64,000 nucleotides of DNA, taken from the NCBI GenBank assembly GCA_964442435.1, contig CAYTZG010000002.1, positions 1 to 64,000 of the forward strand, given 5' to 3'. Source of the DNA: CAMXAS01 sp964442435 (GTDB lineage Bacteria > Bacteroidota > Bacteroidia > Bacteroidales > P3). How positions within the stretch are numbered: the first letter of the stretch is position 1; each line of letters opens with the position of its first letter. The notes below the pieces were generated by a model. The model made no database searches. It was not told the DNA's origin and saw only the letters and a program-made list of their open reading frames with translations. Positions 51,552-60,567 of this stretch are shown in pieces. The position numbers and the translations under genes were made by a program.

Positions 51552-53051
51552 CTATTTGTTGCGTTCCTGCAAAATGCGGTAGGCTTCCTGGGTGGAGATG
51601 CGGCGTCCGTTGGAGAACACCACCATGAACGCGTCCTTGAAGCCGGCTTCCTGCACCTGCCGCAGGATTTGCTGCGCCGCTTCGGGCGTGTCGGCTTCAC
51701 CGCAGCAGTATTTGAACAGGCCGTTGTCTTCGTATTTGCTCAGAACGGGGAGGTTCAGGTTCTTGAATTCGGGCGCGTCGAGGGCTTTGTCGGTCGATGA
51801 GCTGGCGAACTGAATCTTGAAGACGAGGCGCGGCGCGGAGGCGGGTTCAAGGTCGGGCGCGGGCGATTCAATAACGGCTTCGGTCTGAGCCGTATCGGGG
51901 GCGGGCGTCTCCATGGCCGGCACGGCGGGGGCCGCCGGTTGGGGCTGTACCGTGTCGGGCTTCGGGCTGGCCGGCTGTTCGGGCGCGGCCGATTCCGGAA
52001 CAGCTTGCGTGTGGGCCGTGTCGTTGAGGACGGACGCGGCGGAGGGGATATCCGTCGGCTTGGCGGCGGGGCGCGTGGTGTCGGCGGCCGGTTTAGCGGG
52101 TTCAACCACGGGCTTGGCGGGCTCAACCGCAGGTTTGGCAGGATCCGCAACGGGCTTGGCGGGTTCAGCCGCAGGCTTGGCAGGTTCCGCAACGGGCTTG
52201 GCGGGCTCAACCGCAGGTTTGGTAGGTTCCGCAGCTGGCTTGGTTGGCTCAGCCGTGGGCTTCTTCGCTTCCGCTTGATTGTTAAAGCCTTCCACTTGGT
52301 ATTTGTATTCCTTGAACGCGTTGAACAGCGAGGTTGCGATTTTCAACTGCCCGTCTTCGGAATTGAGGAACTTTTCTTCGGTCGGATTGCTGATAAAGCC
52401 GATTTCGGTCAGCACCGAAGGCAGGGCACAGGCCCACAGCACGAGGAACCCGGCCTGTTTGATGCCGCGGTTCGGCGACGGCACGCGCTGGCCGTATTGG
52501 TCCTGAATCTTGGCCGCGAAACCGAGGCTCTGATCCATAAAGGCGTTCTGATACAGCGAGAAGATGATATAGGCGTCGGGCGAATTGGGGTCGAAGTTGT
52601 CGTAGTTCTCCTCGTGGTTCTGTTCTTGCAGGATGGCCGAGTTCTCCAGCTGGGCCACTTTCAGGTTGGCGTCGTTCTTGTGGTTACCCATGATCCACGT
52701 TTCCACGCCTTTGGCCTCTTTGCCATCGGTCGAATTGCAGTGGATGGACACGAACAGGTCGGCGTGGTTCTGGTTGGCGATGCGGCCGCGTTGCCGCAGT
52801 TCCACAAAGCGGTCGTCCTTGCGCGTGTAAATCACCTTGACGTCCGGGAAGTTCTGGTTGATGAGTTCCCCGAATTTCAACGCCACTTTCAGCGCGATGT
52901 CCTTCTCGTAGCAGTTCTTGCCCACGGCGCCGGCGTCTTTCCCGCCGTGCCCGGGGTCGATGACGATGGTGGAGACTTTCTCCCCGGCGGCATGGAGTGA
53001 AAATGGCGCTAAAAGCGCGATAATCAGTAGGCTAAGCAGCGTGTTTCTCAT
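51552..53051 (-). CDS. N-acetylmuramoyl-L-alanine amidase with SPOR domain
   Basis: This enzyme cuts the stem peptide from peptidoglycan. The ATG at 53051 gives a 499-residue protein with a signal peptide (AAGEK junction). The Amidase_3 domain (about 25-240) has zinc ligands in DPGHGGKDAG, SIHCNS and LTEIGFISN. A long linker of repeated Lys-Pro and Glu-Pro-Ala units (about 255-340) leads to a C-terminal SPOR domain (about 415-495), which binds denuded glycan at the division site. It would act in cell separation. It is the first gene of the operon with mlaD and hutU. Confidence 0.93.
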   Translation of the reverse strand: MRNTLLSLLIIALLAPFSLHAAGEKVSTIVIDPGHGGKDAGAVGKNCYEKDIALKVALKFGELINQNFPDVKVIYTRKDDRFVELRQRGRIANQNHADLFVSIHCNSTDGKEAKGVETWIMGNHKNDANLKVAQLENSAILQEQNHEENYDNFDPNSPDAYIIFSLYQNAFMDQSLGFAAKIQDQYGQRVPSPNRGIKQAGFLVLWACALPSVLTEIGFISNPTEEKFLNSEDGQLKIATSLFNAFKEYKYQVEGFNNQAEAKKPTAEPTKPAAEPTKPAVEPAKPVAEPAKPAAEPAKPVADPAKPAVEPAKPVVEPAKPAADTTRPAAKPTDIPSAASVLNDTAHTQAVPESAAPEQPASPKPDTVQPQPAAPAVPAMETPAPDTAQTEAVIESPAPDLEPASAPRLVFKIQFASSSTDKALDAPEFKNLNLPVLSKYEDNGLFKYCCGEADTPEAAQQILRQVQEAGFKDAFMVVFSNGRRISTQEAYRILQERNK

Positions 53052-53062
53052 GGCGTGCGAAT

Positions 53063-53094
53063 TTTGGTTTTGCGATGGAAAAACCGTAACTTTG
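53063..53094 (+). promoter_or_regulatory. Promoter for lptD
   Basis: TTTG (53063-53066), 20 nt, TAACTTTG (53087-53094), a full consensus on the plus strand. TATTTTTG at 53100-53107 is a possible second -7. Confidence 0.6.
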
Positions 53095-53123
53095 TCAGTT
53101 ATTTTTGTTTGCAAAAGTTAGCG

Positions 53124-53155
53124 CAAAGATAGCGAAAGCCGAATACAGACGCCAA
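53124..53155 (-). promoter_or_regulatory. Proximal promoter of the amidase operon
   Basis: On the minus strand TTG (53153-53155), 21 nt, TATCTTTG (53124-53131). The leader is about 65 nt. Confidence 0.6.
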
Positions 53156-53194
53156 GTTTACTTGGACGTATGTTGAGGCGCATCCTATCTTCGG

Positions 53195-53226
53195 CAAAGA
53201 TAGCGAAAACGGGGTGCATTAGCAAT
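53195..53226 (-). promoter_or_regulatory. Distal promoter of the amidase operon
   Basis: On the minus strand ATTG (53223-53226), 20 nt, TATCTTTG (53195-53202). The 15-bp stretch GCAAAGATAGCGAAA around it is an exact repeat of 53123-53137. Confidence 0.5.
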
Positions 53227-53269
53227 AGGGAACCGGCACGTTGAAAAACCATAGAACGGAAGCGAAAGG

Positions 53270-56008
53270 ATGAAGGGCACACACATGGCAAAGAGGAGCA
53301 GGATGGGTTTTATCCTGACGGTTGTCCTTTTGTGGCCGTTGGCCGCCCATTGCGCGCAAGCCGTTCCCGACAGCATCGCCGCCTCCGTTGATTCGCTTTC
53401 CGCTTCTGTCGATTTGCTGGCCGCTCTACCCGATACCCTTTCTGTTGTGCCCGATTCGCTGGCCGCCCCCGCCGACAGTCTTTCCGCCTCCGCCGACACC
53501 GCCGCATCGCCCGCGCTGACCAATTCCTCCGCCGTGACGGAGGTCGTCCGCTATGCGGCCAAAGACTCCATCTATCTGGATATGAACACGGGCTTGGCGC
53601 ACCTCTATGCCGACGCCAGCGTCAACTATCAGGGCGCCCGCTTGGAAGCCGCCTATATGGAAATGGATATGCGGGCTTCGGAGGTCTTCGCGCAGCCGGT
53701 GCAGGACTCCACGGGCGAACTCATCGGCCTGCCGCATTTCGAAAACGGCAAGGACGCGTTCGACGCCAAGGAAATCCGTTATAACTTCAAGACCGAACGC
53801 GGGCTCATCAAGGAAGTCGTCACGATTCAGGACGAACTGTTCGTGCACGGGCGGGTCGTCAAACGCTACGAAAACGAGGAAATCCATATCCATAAGGCCG
53901 CCTTTACGTCCTGCGAGTTGGATCACCCGCATTTCGACATACGCGCCTACAAAGCCAAGGTCATCCCCAACGACAAGGTCGTCATCGGGGTGGGCATGAT
54001 GTTCGTCGAAGACGTGCCCACGCCCTTGGTGCTGCCGTTCGCCGTACTGCCCAACTCCAAAACCCGCCGTTCGGGCATCTTGATTCCGACTTTCGGTCAA
54101 AGCGCGCGCGACGGCTATTTCTTCCGCGGCTTGGGCTATTACCAGCGGTTTGGCGATTATGCCGACCTTAAAGTCGTGACAGACCTCTATACGGGCGGCA
54201 ATTGGGAAATCCGGGGCGATTTGCGCTATGCGTGGCGTTACCATTTCCACGGTTCGTTGGGGCTCGGCTATTCGCAGATTTACAACGGCACGCGCGGCGA
54301 TCCGGGTCGGAACAAAACCACGGGTATCTCGGTGCGTTGGACGCACAGCCAGGACAGCAAGGCGCATCCCAACAGCAATTTCTCGGCCAACGTCAATTTC
54401 CAGAACTCCACCTATGCGCGGAATTCGGGCAACCTGAACGACTATGTGACCAACACGACCACGTCCAACATCACGTATTCGTATAATGCCGGCAAGTTCC
54501 ATTTCAATCTGAACGCCGGCAACTCCTACAATACGCAGACGCGGACGCTGAGTTTCAGTCTGCCGTCGGCCAATTTCTCGGTCAGCACCATCTACCCGTT
54601 TCGCCGCAAAAAGCAGGTGGGCAAGCGGAAATGGTACGAAACCATCGGGTTCAACTACCGTCTGGATGCCAAGAACGAAATCAACAGCCCCGATACATTG
54701 TTCTTCAAGCCGGAAATGTTCGACTATATGCGCAACGGGATGAAGCAGAATGTCAGCCTCAGCAGCACGGTCAAGATTTTTAAGTACATCAACTGGACGA
54801 ACTCGGTCAATTACAACGAATACTGGTATCTGAAAGATTACCTGCGGTCGTATGTCGAGGATTCGACGGGCTGGCATTTGCAGACCGAGGAGGAAAAGGG
54901 CTTCAAGACCACGCGCGATTTCCAATACAATACGAGCTTCAATTTCAAGCTGTACGGCATCTACCGTTTCCGACGCGGCGGCTTAAAGGCGTTCCGCCAT
55001 GTCCTGACGCCTTCGGTCGGCTTTACCTATCATCCGGATTTCAGCAAGCCGTTTTGGAACACCTACGATACCTACGTCGATAACTACGGGCAGACGCATC
55101 TGTATTCCAAATTCGCCAACACGCTCTACGGCGGGCCGTCGGCGGGGATGATGGGGAGCGTCAATTTCAGCATCAACAACACGTTCGACATGAAGGTGCG
55201 GAACCGGAAAGACACGGTGACGGGCGAAAAGAAGGTCAATCTCATCGACCAGCTGTCGGTGTCCACGTCCTACAACATGGCGGCCGACTCCCTGCGCTGG
55301 AGCCCGATTTCGATTTCGGCGCGGACGGTATTGTTCAAACGGTTGAACGTAAGCCTCAACACGCAGTTCGATTTCTATAAAATCGACAGCATGGGGCGCC
55401 GCTACAACGAGTTCTTTTGGGTAAACAACAAAATCAAGGGCTTGCGTTTCACGCGCACGAACGTCAACATCTCACTCTCGTGGAGTTTCAACCCCAAGGC
55501 CAAGAATTCATCCGCGCCGGGCACGGTGCCGAGCCTGAACGAAACGATGGTGGACCCGCAGATAACGTCTTACGCGAATCCGCTCTACACGCAGTCGGAT
55601 TTGTTTATGGCGCCCGTGGATTTCTCCGTGCCGTGGAACCTGTCGCTGACCTATTACGGCAGCTATACGATGAGCCCCTATCTGCCGCGCGACACGCGGG
55701 ATGGCAAGAATCCGGAGGCGGTGTTCCGGCATCAGTTCACGCAGACCATCGGGCTTTCCGGCGATTTTTCGCTTACGCCCAAATGGAAAATCACGTTTTC
55801 TACGGGCTTCGATATCATGAGCCGCAAGATGACGTTGACGAGCATCAATTTCGCGCGTGACCTGCATTGCTGGGAAATGGGCTTTTATTGGGTACCGTGG
55901 GGCGGACACTCCGAGTGGCATTTCCATATCCGGATCCGTAGCTCGGTATTTCAGGATATCAAGTATGAAAAACGCCGTGACTTCAGGGATGATATCCCGT
56001 TGTTTTAG
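53270..56008 (+). CDS. lptD: LPS-assembly outer membrane protein LptD, Bacteroidota type
   Basis: LptD inserts lipopolysaccharide into the outer leaflet of the outer membrane together with LptE. The 912-residue protein has a signal peptide (start at 53270 or at the Met five codons on), a Ser/Ala/Asp-rich low-complexity segment (25-75), an OstA/LptA-like beta-jellyroll (about 85-240, from YAAKDSIYLDMNTGLAHLYA in shorter form) and a long C-terminal barrel (about 260-900) starting around LPFAVLPNSKTRRSGILIPT. The gene is divergent from the amidase operon. Confidence 0.92.
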   Translation: MKGTHMAKRSRMGFILTVVLLWPLAAHCAQAVPDSIAASVDSLSASVDLLAALPDTLSVVPDSLAAPADSLSASADTAASPALTNSSAVTEVVRYAAKDSIYLDMNTGLAHLYADASVNYQGARLEAAYMEMDMRASEVFAQPVQDSTGELIGLPHFENGKDAFDAKEIRYNFKTERGLIKEVVTIQDELFVHGRVVKRYENEEIHIHKAAFTSCELDHPHFDIRAYKAKVIPNDKVVIGVGMMFVEDVPTPLVLPFAVLPNSKTRRSGILIPTFGQSARDGYFFRGLGYYQRFGDYADLKVVTDLYTGGNWEIRGDLRYAWRYHFHGSLGLGYSQIYNGTRGDPGRNKTTGISVRWTHSQDSKAHPNSNFSANVNFQNSTYARNSGNLNDYVTNTTTSNITYSYNAGKFHFNLNAGNSYNTQTRTLSFSLPSANFSVSTIYPFRRKKQVGKRKWYETIGFNYRLDAKNEINSPDTLFFKPEMFDYMRNGMKQNVSLSSTVKIFKYINWTNSVNYNEYWYLKDYLRSYVEDSTGWHLQTEEEKGFKTTRDFQYNTSFNFKLYGIYRFRRGGLKAFRHVLTPSVGFTYHPDFSKPFWNTYDTYVDNYGQTHLYSKFANTLYGGPSAGMMGSVNFSINNTFDMKVRNRKDTVTGEKKVNLIDQLSVSTSYNMAADSLRWSPISISARTVLFKRLNVSLNTQFDFYKIDSMGRRYNEFFWVNNKIKGLRFTRTNVNISLSWSFNPKAKNSSAPGTVPSLNETMVDPQITSYANPLYTQSDLFMAPVDFSVPWNLSLTYYGSYTMSPYLPRDTRDGKNPEAVFRHQFTQTIGLSGDFSLTPKWKITFSTGFDIMSRKMTLTSINFARDLHCWEMGFYWVPWGGHSEWHFHIRIRSSVFQDIKYEKRRDFRDDIPLF

Positions 56009-56033
56009 CGTATGAAAAAAAACGTTATTTTTG
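55999..56033 (+). promoter_or_regulatory. Promoter of ridA
   Basis: TATTTTTG at 56026-56033; GTTG at 55999-56002 is 23 nt upstream, a poor -33. Confidence 0.5.
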
Positions 56034-56095
56034 TGAGGCCGGCCGTTGCGGCAGGGCGCGGGAATGTAAGATAAACCAAATAAAACCATAAAGTC

Positions 56096-56473
56096 ATGAA
56101 GAAAGTCATTGCGACCGAACACGCCCCCAAGGCGATAGGTCCTTACAGCCAGGCCATTGAAGCCAATGGTATGTTGTTCGTTTCCGGTCAGTTGCCGGTA
56201 GATCCGGCCACGGGTAAAATCGTGGAAGGCGGCATTCAGGAACAGACCGAACAGGTGTTGAAGAATGTCGGCGCCATTCTGAAGGAAGCCGGCTACACGT
56301 TCGCCAACGTGGTGAAATCCACCTGCCTGTTGAGCACGATGGATCATTTCGCCGGCATGAACGAAGTGTATGCCCGCTACTACCAGAGCGAAGCCCCCGC
56401 GCGTGCCGCTTTCGCGGTACAGAAACTGCCGCTGGGCGTTATGGTGGAAATAGAATGCATCGCCGTTAAGTAA
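56096..56473 (+). CDS. ridA: RidA family reactive intermediate deaminase
   Basis: RidA hydrolyses 2-aminoacrylate and related imines made by PLP enzymes. The 125-residue protein has the family form GPYSQAIEANGMLFVSGQ at the start, the substrate Arg in PARAAFAVQKLP and the end VMVEIECIAVK. It is followed by meaB after 80 bp. Confidence 0.96.
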   Translation: MKKVIATEHAPKAIGPYSQAIEANGMLFVSGQLPVDPATGKIVEGGIQEQTEQVLKNVGAILKEAGYTFANVVKSTCLLSTMDHFAGMNEVYARYYQSEAPARAAFAVQKLPLGVMVEIECIAVK

Positions 56474-56553
56474 GACGGTTGGGGCGGGTGCCACCGCGCC
56501 CGCCCTTGCTTTCCTCTCATATTTTACGAAAAAACATCAAGCAGACAGGTTTT

Positions 56554-57654
56554 ATGGAACATCAAGACGGTACGTTCGATTCGGCCTTGACCGAACGGGC
56601 GGGCGTGGCGCAACCCGGCACCATCAATCCGGCATTTGCGGCGGGCGCGGCCATCCGGCGACCGGCCTTGCCGACGGCGGACGAACTCGTGGACGGCATC
56701 CTTTCGGGCAACCGGACGTTGTTGAGCCGGGCCATCACATTGGTGGAGAGCTCTTTGCCGGCGCATCAGAAAATAGCGCAGGAAGTCATAGAACGTTGTC
56801 TGCCGCATTCGGGCAAGTCGTTGCGGCTCGGCATCACCGGTGTGCCGGGAGCCGGCAAAAGCACGTTCATCGAGGCTTTGGGCTCTCATTTGGTGCGGTC
56901 GGGACACAAACTGGCCGTGTTGGCCATCGACCCCAGCAGCGAACGTTCCAAGGGCAGCATCTTGGGCGACAAAACCCGTATGGAAGAACTGTCGGGCATG
57001 AAAGACGCGTTTATCCGGCCTTCTCCGTCGGCGGGTTCGTTGGGCGGGGTGGCCCGCAAGACGCGCGAGACCATCGTGCTGTGCGAGGCGGCCGGCTTCG
57101 ACTACGTATTTGTAGAGACGGTGGGCGTCGGACAGTCCGAAACGGCGGCCTACGGCATGGTCGATTATTTCCTGCTGTTGCAGTTGGCCAATACCGGCGA
57201 CGAATTGCAGGGCATCAAGCGCGGTATCATGGAAATGGCCGACGGCATCGCCATCAACAAGGCCGAGGGCGAGTTCCTGCACAAGGCGCAGGTGGCGCGC
57301 GTGCAGTTCCGCAATGCGTTGCAGTTGTTTCCCGCGCCGGAGTCCGGTTGGACGCCCACGGTGGAAACGTGTTCGGCCTATACCAAAGACGGCATCGACC
57401 GCGTTTGGCAGCATATCGTCGAATATGCGACGTTCACGAAGCAGAACGGCTATTTCGAGCGCAAGCGGCGGAAGCAGGCCGAACGCATTTTGGAAGAGAC
57501 GATAGAGGAACAGTTGTTGGGGCATTTTTACGGTGCCGAAGGCATGGAAGAGCGGATGGAGGAGGCGCGCCGCCGGGTTTCGGAAAAGAGCGGCAGCCCG
57601 TATAACATCGCCCAGCAATTGATAGATCAATATTTTTCAAACCTACGGAAATAG
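56554..57654 (+). CDS. meaB: Methylmalonyl-CoA mutase-associated GTPase MeaB
   Basis: MeaB is the G-protein chaperone that loads and protects the B12 cofactor of methylmalonyl-CoA mutase. The ATG at 56554 gives 366 residues; the frame upstream is not typical. G1 is GVPGAGKST, followed by AIDPSSERSKGSILGDKTRM, ETVGVGQSE and a KAEG element in place of NKxD (INKAEGE). The mutase genes are not in the window. It is four bases ahead of the RNase H gene. Confidence 0.94.
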   Translation: MEHQDGTFDSALTERAGVAQPGTINPAFAAGAAIRRPALPTADELVDGILSGNRTLLSRAITLVESSLPAHQKIAQEVIERCLPHSGKSLRLGITGVPGAGKSTFIEALGSHLVRSGHKLAVLAIDPSSERSKGSILGDKTRMEELSGMKDAFIRPSPSAGSLGGVARKTRETIVLCEAAGFDYVFVETVGVGQSETAAYGMVDYFLLLQLANTGDELQGIKRGIMEMADGIAINKAEGEFLHKAQVARVQFRNALQLFPAPESGWTPTVETCSAYTKDGIDRVWQHIVEYATFTKQNGYFERKRRKQAERILEETIEEQLLGHFYGAEGMEERMEEARRRVSEKSGSPYNIAQQLIDQYFSNLRK

Positions 57655-57658
57655 GCGT

Positions 57659-58111
57659 ATGGCCAAGCGGAACAGTAGCGGGGCACCGATAGAACTGACG
57701 GCGGGGGCATTGGCCGTGGACGCGGCTTGCAGCGGCAATCCCGGCGATATGGAGTACCGGGGCGTACAGGCTTGGGACGGCAAGGAAATCTTTAAGAAAG
57801 GCCCGTTTCCCGACGGCACCAACAACATCGGCGAGTTTCTGGCGTTGGTGCACGCGCTCGCTTATTTCCATCAGTTGGGGCCCAAGTACGCGCAGACGCC
57901 GATTTATTCCGACTCCATGACGGCCATGGCTTGGGTGCGCAAGAAGAAAGCCAACACCAAAGTCGCGGTCACGGCACGGAACAAGGCTTGGCTGCCGCTT
58001 GTCGAACGGGCGGAGCAATGGCTCGCCACCCATACGTGGCAGAACCCGATTCGCAAGTGGGATACCGACCGTTGGGGCGAAATCCCCGCCGATTTCGGCC
58101 GCAAGAAATAA
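57659..58111 (+). CDS. Ribonuclease H
   Basis: RNase H removes RNA from RNA-DNA hybrids. The 150-residue protein has the type 1 set of acidic residues: AVDAACSGNPG, NNIGEFLALVHAL, IYSDSMTAM and KWDTDRWG. The N-terminus lacks the hybrid-binding domain of the longer form. It starts four bases after meaB and shares its transcript, which ends at the hairpin at 58133. Confidence 0.92.
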   Translation: MAKRNSSGAPIELTAGALAVDAACSGNPGDMEYRGVQAWDGKEIFKKGPFPDGTNNIGEFLALVHALAYFHQLGPKYAQTPIYSDSMTAMAWVRKKKANTKVAVTARNKAWLPLVERAEQWLATHTWQNPIRKWDTDRWGEIPADFGRKK

Positions 58112-58132
58112 GGATACAGGTTTGGATAAAGG

Positions 58133-58168
58133 AAAACGCCCGTCGGTCTGTGAATCGGCGGGCGTTTT
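58133..58168. terminator. Terminator between RNase H and the coiled-coil protein gene
   Basis: AAAACGCCCG (58133-58142) pairs with CGGGCGTTTT (58159-58168). The paired A and T runs make it usable from both sides. Confidence 0.8.
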
Positions 58169-58185
58169 GTCTTTCGGCTCCGGTC

Positions 58186-59616
58186 TTATTCCCGGATAAG
58201 CGTCACATAGAGTTTGGGCGTCGTGTCGTCGCCGAGGTAGTAGAACTCCACGTCGAAGACCAGCGCATCGTAGGTGTAGTAGATGTAGGGAGCCGCGATG
58301 GGGTAGTTGTCCACATAGACTTCGAGGCCGGCGGTGGAGGCGGGAATATATACTTCTTTCGGGCGCGTCGGGGCGCCGCCGGTGTTGTAGGTCATGACGC
58401 GGGCGCGGTAAGACCGCTTCAGCAGGGAGGCTTGGTTCAGATTCGCGAACAGGTCGCAGTTGCCGTCTTGGCGCAACACCTTGAGGATAGGGTTGGCGAA
58501 CAGCCCGATGGAATCCGGCTTATCGGTGTCGTAGAGCGGAATGGCGGCGTGGTAGATGCCTTTTTCGGCATCGTTGACGAGGCAGTAATTGATGTCGTCC
58601 ATCTGCCGTTCTATTTCCTCCTTTTGCTGGCGGAGTTCGTCTTTAAGCGCGTCGATGCTGTCCCAAACGATGTCGATGGAGTCGTTGAGCCGTTCTTCCA
58701 GTTCGTGCAGATTGCGGTCAAGGTCATCGAGGTGGGTATCGTGTTCATCGACGCGTTCTTCCAGCGTGTTGACGGCTTCGTCGTGTCCGTTGACGCGTTC
58801 TTCCAGTTCGTGTAGGTTATGATCCATGTCGTCGGCGTGTTCTTCAAGGGCGTTGATGTCCTCATCGTGTGCGTTGATGCGTTCTTCCAGCGAGCCGAGG
58901 CCGTCATCGTGCTCATGGAGGCGTTCTTCAAGGTCGTTGAGGTGCCGGTCGTGTTCGCTGACGCGTTCTTCAATGATAAGCAGGTCGTTGCCGCGGACGT
59001 TGAGGCTGTCCCAAATCCGTTGGTCTTCGGCCATGCGTTCGGCGCGCTCCTTGGCGATGGCGGTCTGTCCGGTCTGTGAACCCTGGCTGTTGCCGAGCAT
59101 CTGGGCCACCTTGGCCGACGACCAGATGGTGGCTTGGTCGGGTTCGGCCTCGTCGTCAAACGCGATGCCGTCGATTTGCTGGGCCGTCTCCGCGGTCTTG
59201 GCGTTGTCGGCCTGACGTGCGAACGCGGCGGCCGGCACTTGGGTCAGCGGCGCGTCGGTCAACAGTTGGTCGCCGTCATACACCACAAGGTCAAGCGGCT
59301 GGGAGAAATCCACCTGCTGGAAATCGCCGTAGGTGGCCTCCCCGTCTCCGAGCGGGATTTGCAACTGTCCCATGGCATCGGCGGAAAGCGTATGCGTCTC
59401 GCTGTAAACGGTGTTGCGCGTTTCGCGGTCCACGAGCCGGCAATCGAGTTGCAGCGTCGCGTTGTTCTTCACAAAGCCGTCGGCGTCCCGGGCCACGGCC
59501 GAGAACACGATGGGGTTGCTGGCGGAAGCGGCCGCGGTGGGGCGCATCAGGCCGAAGCAGATGGCGCTTCCGATGAGGAAAGCGCTCAAAACGGTGGTGG
59601 TTCTTGTCTTTTTCAT
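58186..59616 (-). CDS. Exported fibre-like protein with 14-residue coiled-coil repeats
   Basis: The 476-residue protein has a signal peptide and an N-terminal beta domain (about 35-140, starting NPIVFSAVARDADG). Then come about seven tandem 14-residue units of the form LEERVNGHDEAVNT (about 225-325), two heptads each, which should form a long parallel coiled coil. A C-terminal globular beta domain closes the protein. This is the layout of a trimeric fibre with a tip. It is the last gene of the four-gene minus-strand operon. Exact function unknown. Confidence 0.78.
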   Translation of the reverse strand: MKKTRTTTVLSAFLIGSAICFGLMRPTAAASASNPIVFSAVARDADGFVKNNATLQLDCRLVDRETRNTVYSETHTLSADAMGQLQIPLGDGEATYGDFQQVDFSQPLDLVVYDGDQLLTDAPLTQVPAAAFARQADNAKTAETAQQIDGIAFDDEAEPDQATIWSSAKVAQMLGNSQGSQTGQTAIAKERAERMAEDQRIWDSLNVRGNDLLIIEERVSEHDRHLNDLEERLHEHDDGLGSLEERINAHDEDINALEEHADDMDHNLHELEERVNGHDEAVNTLEERVDEHDTHLDDLDRNLHELEERLNDSIDIVWDSIDALKDELRQQKEEIERQMDDINYCLVNDAEKGIYHAAIPLYDTDKPDSIGLFANPILKVLRQDGNCDLFANLNQASLLKRSYRARVMTYNTGGAPTRPKEVYIPASTAGLEVYVDNYPIAAPYIYYTYDALVFDVEFYYLGDDTTPKLYVTLIRE

Positions 59617-59647
59617 AGTTGAAGTGATTTAAGGTTTTGGTTAATAA

Positions 59648-60562
59648 TTATGGTTTGTCTTGTTGTAATCGGTAGGACAGGGCCACGGTGTGCGCGGCCA
59701 TGCCGGCGTGCCGGCCGTCGAAGCGGAACGGCAGAGACAGGTCGTAGGATAGGGTCAGTCCCTTGTAGAGACCGATGCTTATCCCCGTGGCAAACGTCTG
59801 CAGGTCGGCAGAAGCTTCGTAGGCGGCCTCTAACGCCAGGCGTTTTTGAAACAGGTCGAGTCGGCAGCCCGCCTTGTAATAGTGTTTGGTTTTCAGGCCG
59901 CTGTTGAAACTGTGCACAAAGTAGGTATGGCAGGCGGCTTTCGCTTGCTTCGGGTCTTTGTTGTCAAAAAAGACATAAGACCGAGTGCAAACGCTTTTGT
60001 CGTCGGTGGCGAGGTCAGCCCGCGTGCCGAAGCCGAGCCGTTGGCCGTCGCCGAAGTCATAGGTGGCGGCGGTCAGAACGCCGACCGTGTAGCGGAAGCG
60101 GTTTTCGGCCAAGGCTTCGTCATAGAACGGATGTTTCGAAACGATGCCGTCCCGGCGGTAGTGGCGGTGGCGCATCCTGGCGGCGAGTCCGCCGAAAAAC
60201 CGCCAGTCGGGCGATAGGCTCAGGTCGGCGGCCAGGTCTATCTCGGCGGAAAGTTCCTGACGCAAGCCGGAAGAAGCGTGCGCGACGTTGCCACCGATAA
60301 AGAGCTGTCGGATGGGGCGGCCGAACAGGTCGAGCCGATAGCTTTGCGGATGGCCCGGCATGGCCACGAAGTCCTGTTCCGAGGCAAGGCGTGCGCCTAA
60401 GCGGGCCGCATCCAGTGCGGGCGGCAACGTCTGCGGGCAGAGGATATTGACGAAGTGTTCGGTGGGCAGTTGGGCGGCCGCGCGTTGCGGCGTTTGGGCA
60501 AGGAGGCCCAGCAGGATGTATGGCATGGCCCGCCATGGCCGGTGCAGTATGGTCGTTTTCAT
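59648..60562 (-). CDS. PorP/SprF-like outer-membrane protein
   Basis: The protein (304 residues from the ATG at 60562; a GTG at 60571 overlaps the previous stop) has a signal peptide and a beta-barrel pattern. It has the form of PorP/SprF proteins of the type IX secretion system, with the phrase NFVNILCPQ near the start (usually QY...NP), a conserved SAEIDLA region and GLYKGLTLSYDL near the end. Such proteins are usually paired with secreted adhesins carrying a type-B C-terminal signal, as in the flanking gene. Confidence 0.68.
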   Translation of the reverse strand: MKTTILHRPWRAMPYILLGLLAQTPQRAAAQLPTEHFVNILCPQTLPPALDAARLGARLASEQDFVAMPGHPQSYRLDLFGRPIRQLFIGGNVAHASSGLRQELSAEIDLAADLSLSPDWRFFGGLAARMRHRHYRRDGIVSKHPFYDEALAENRFRYTVGVLTAATYDFGDGQRLGFGTRADLATDDKSVCTRSYVFFDNKDPKQAKAACHTYFVHSFNSGLKTKHYYKAGCRLDLFQKRLALEAAYEASADLQTFATGISIGLYKGLTLSYDLSLPFRFDGRHAGMAAHTVALSYRLQQDKP

Positions 60563-60567
60563 GGGTG

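Noticed and set aside
52040..52290. Repetitive DNA that could be taken for a CRISPR array
   Set aside because: It is the Lys-Pro/Glu-Pro-Ala linker of the amidase, in frame, without spacers of constant length.
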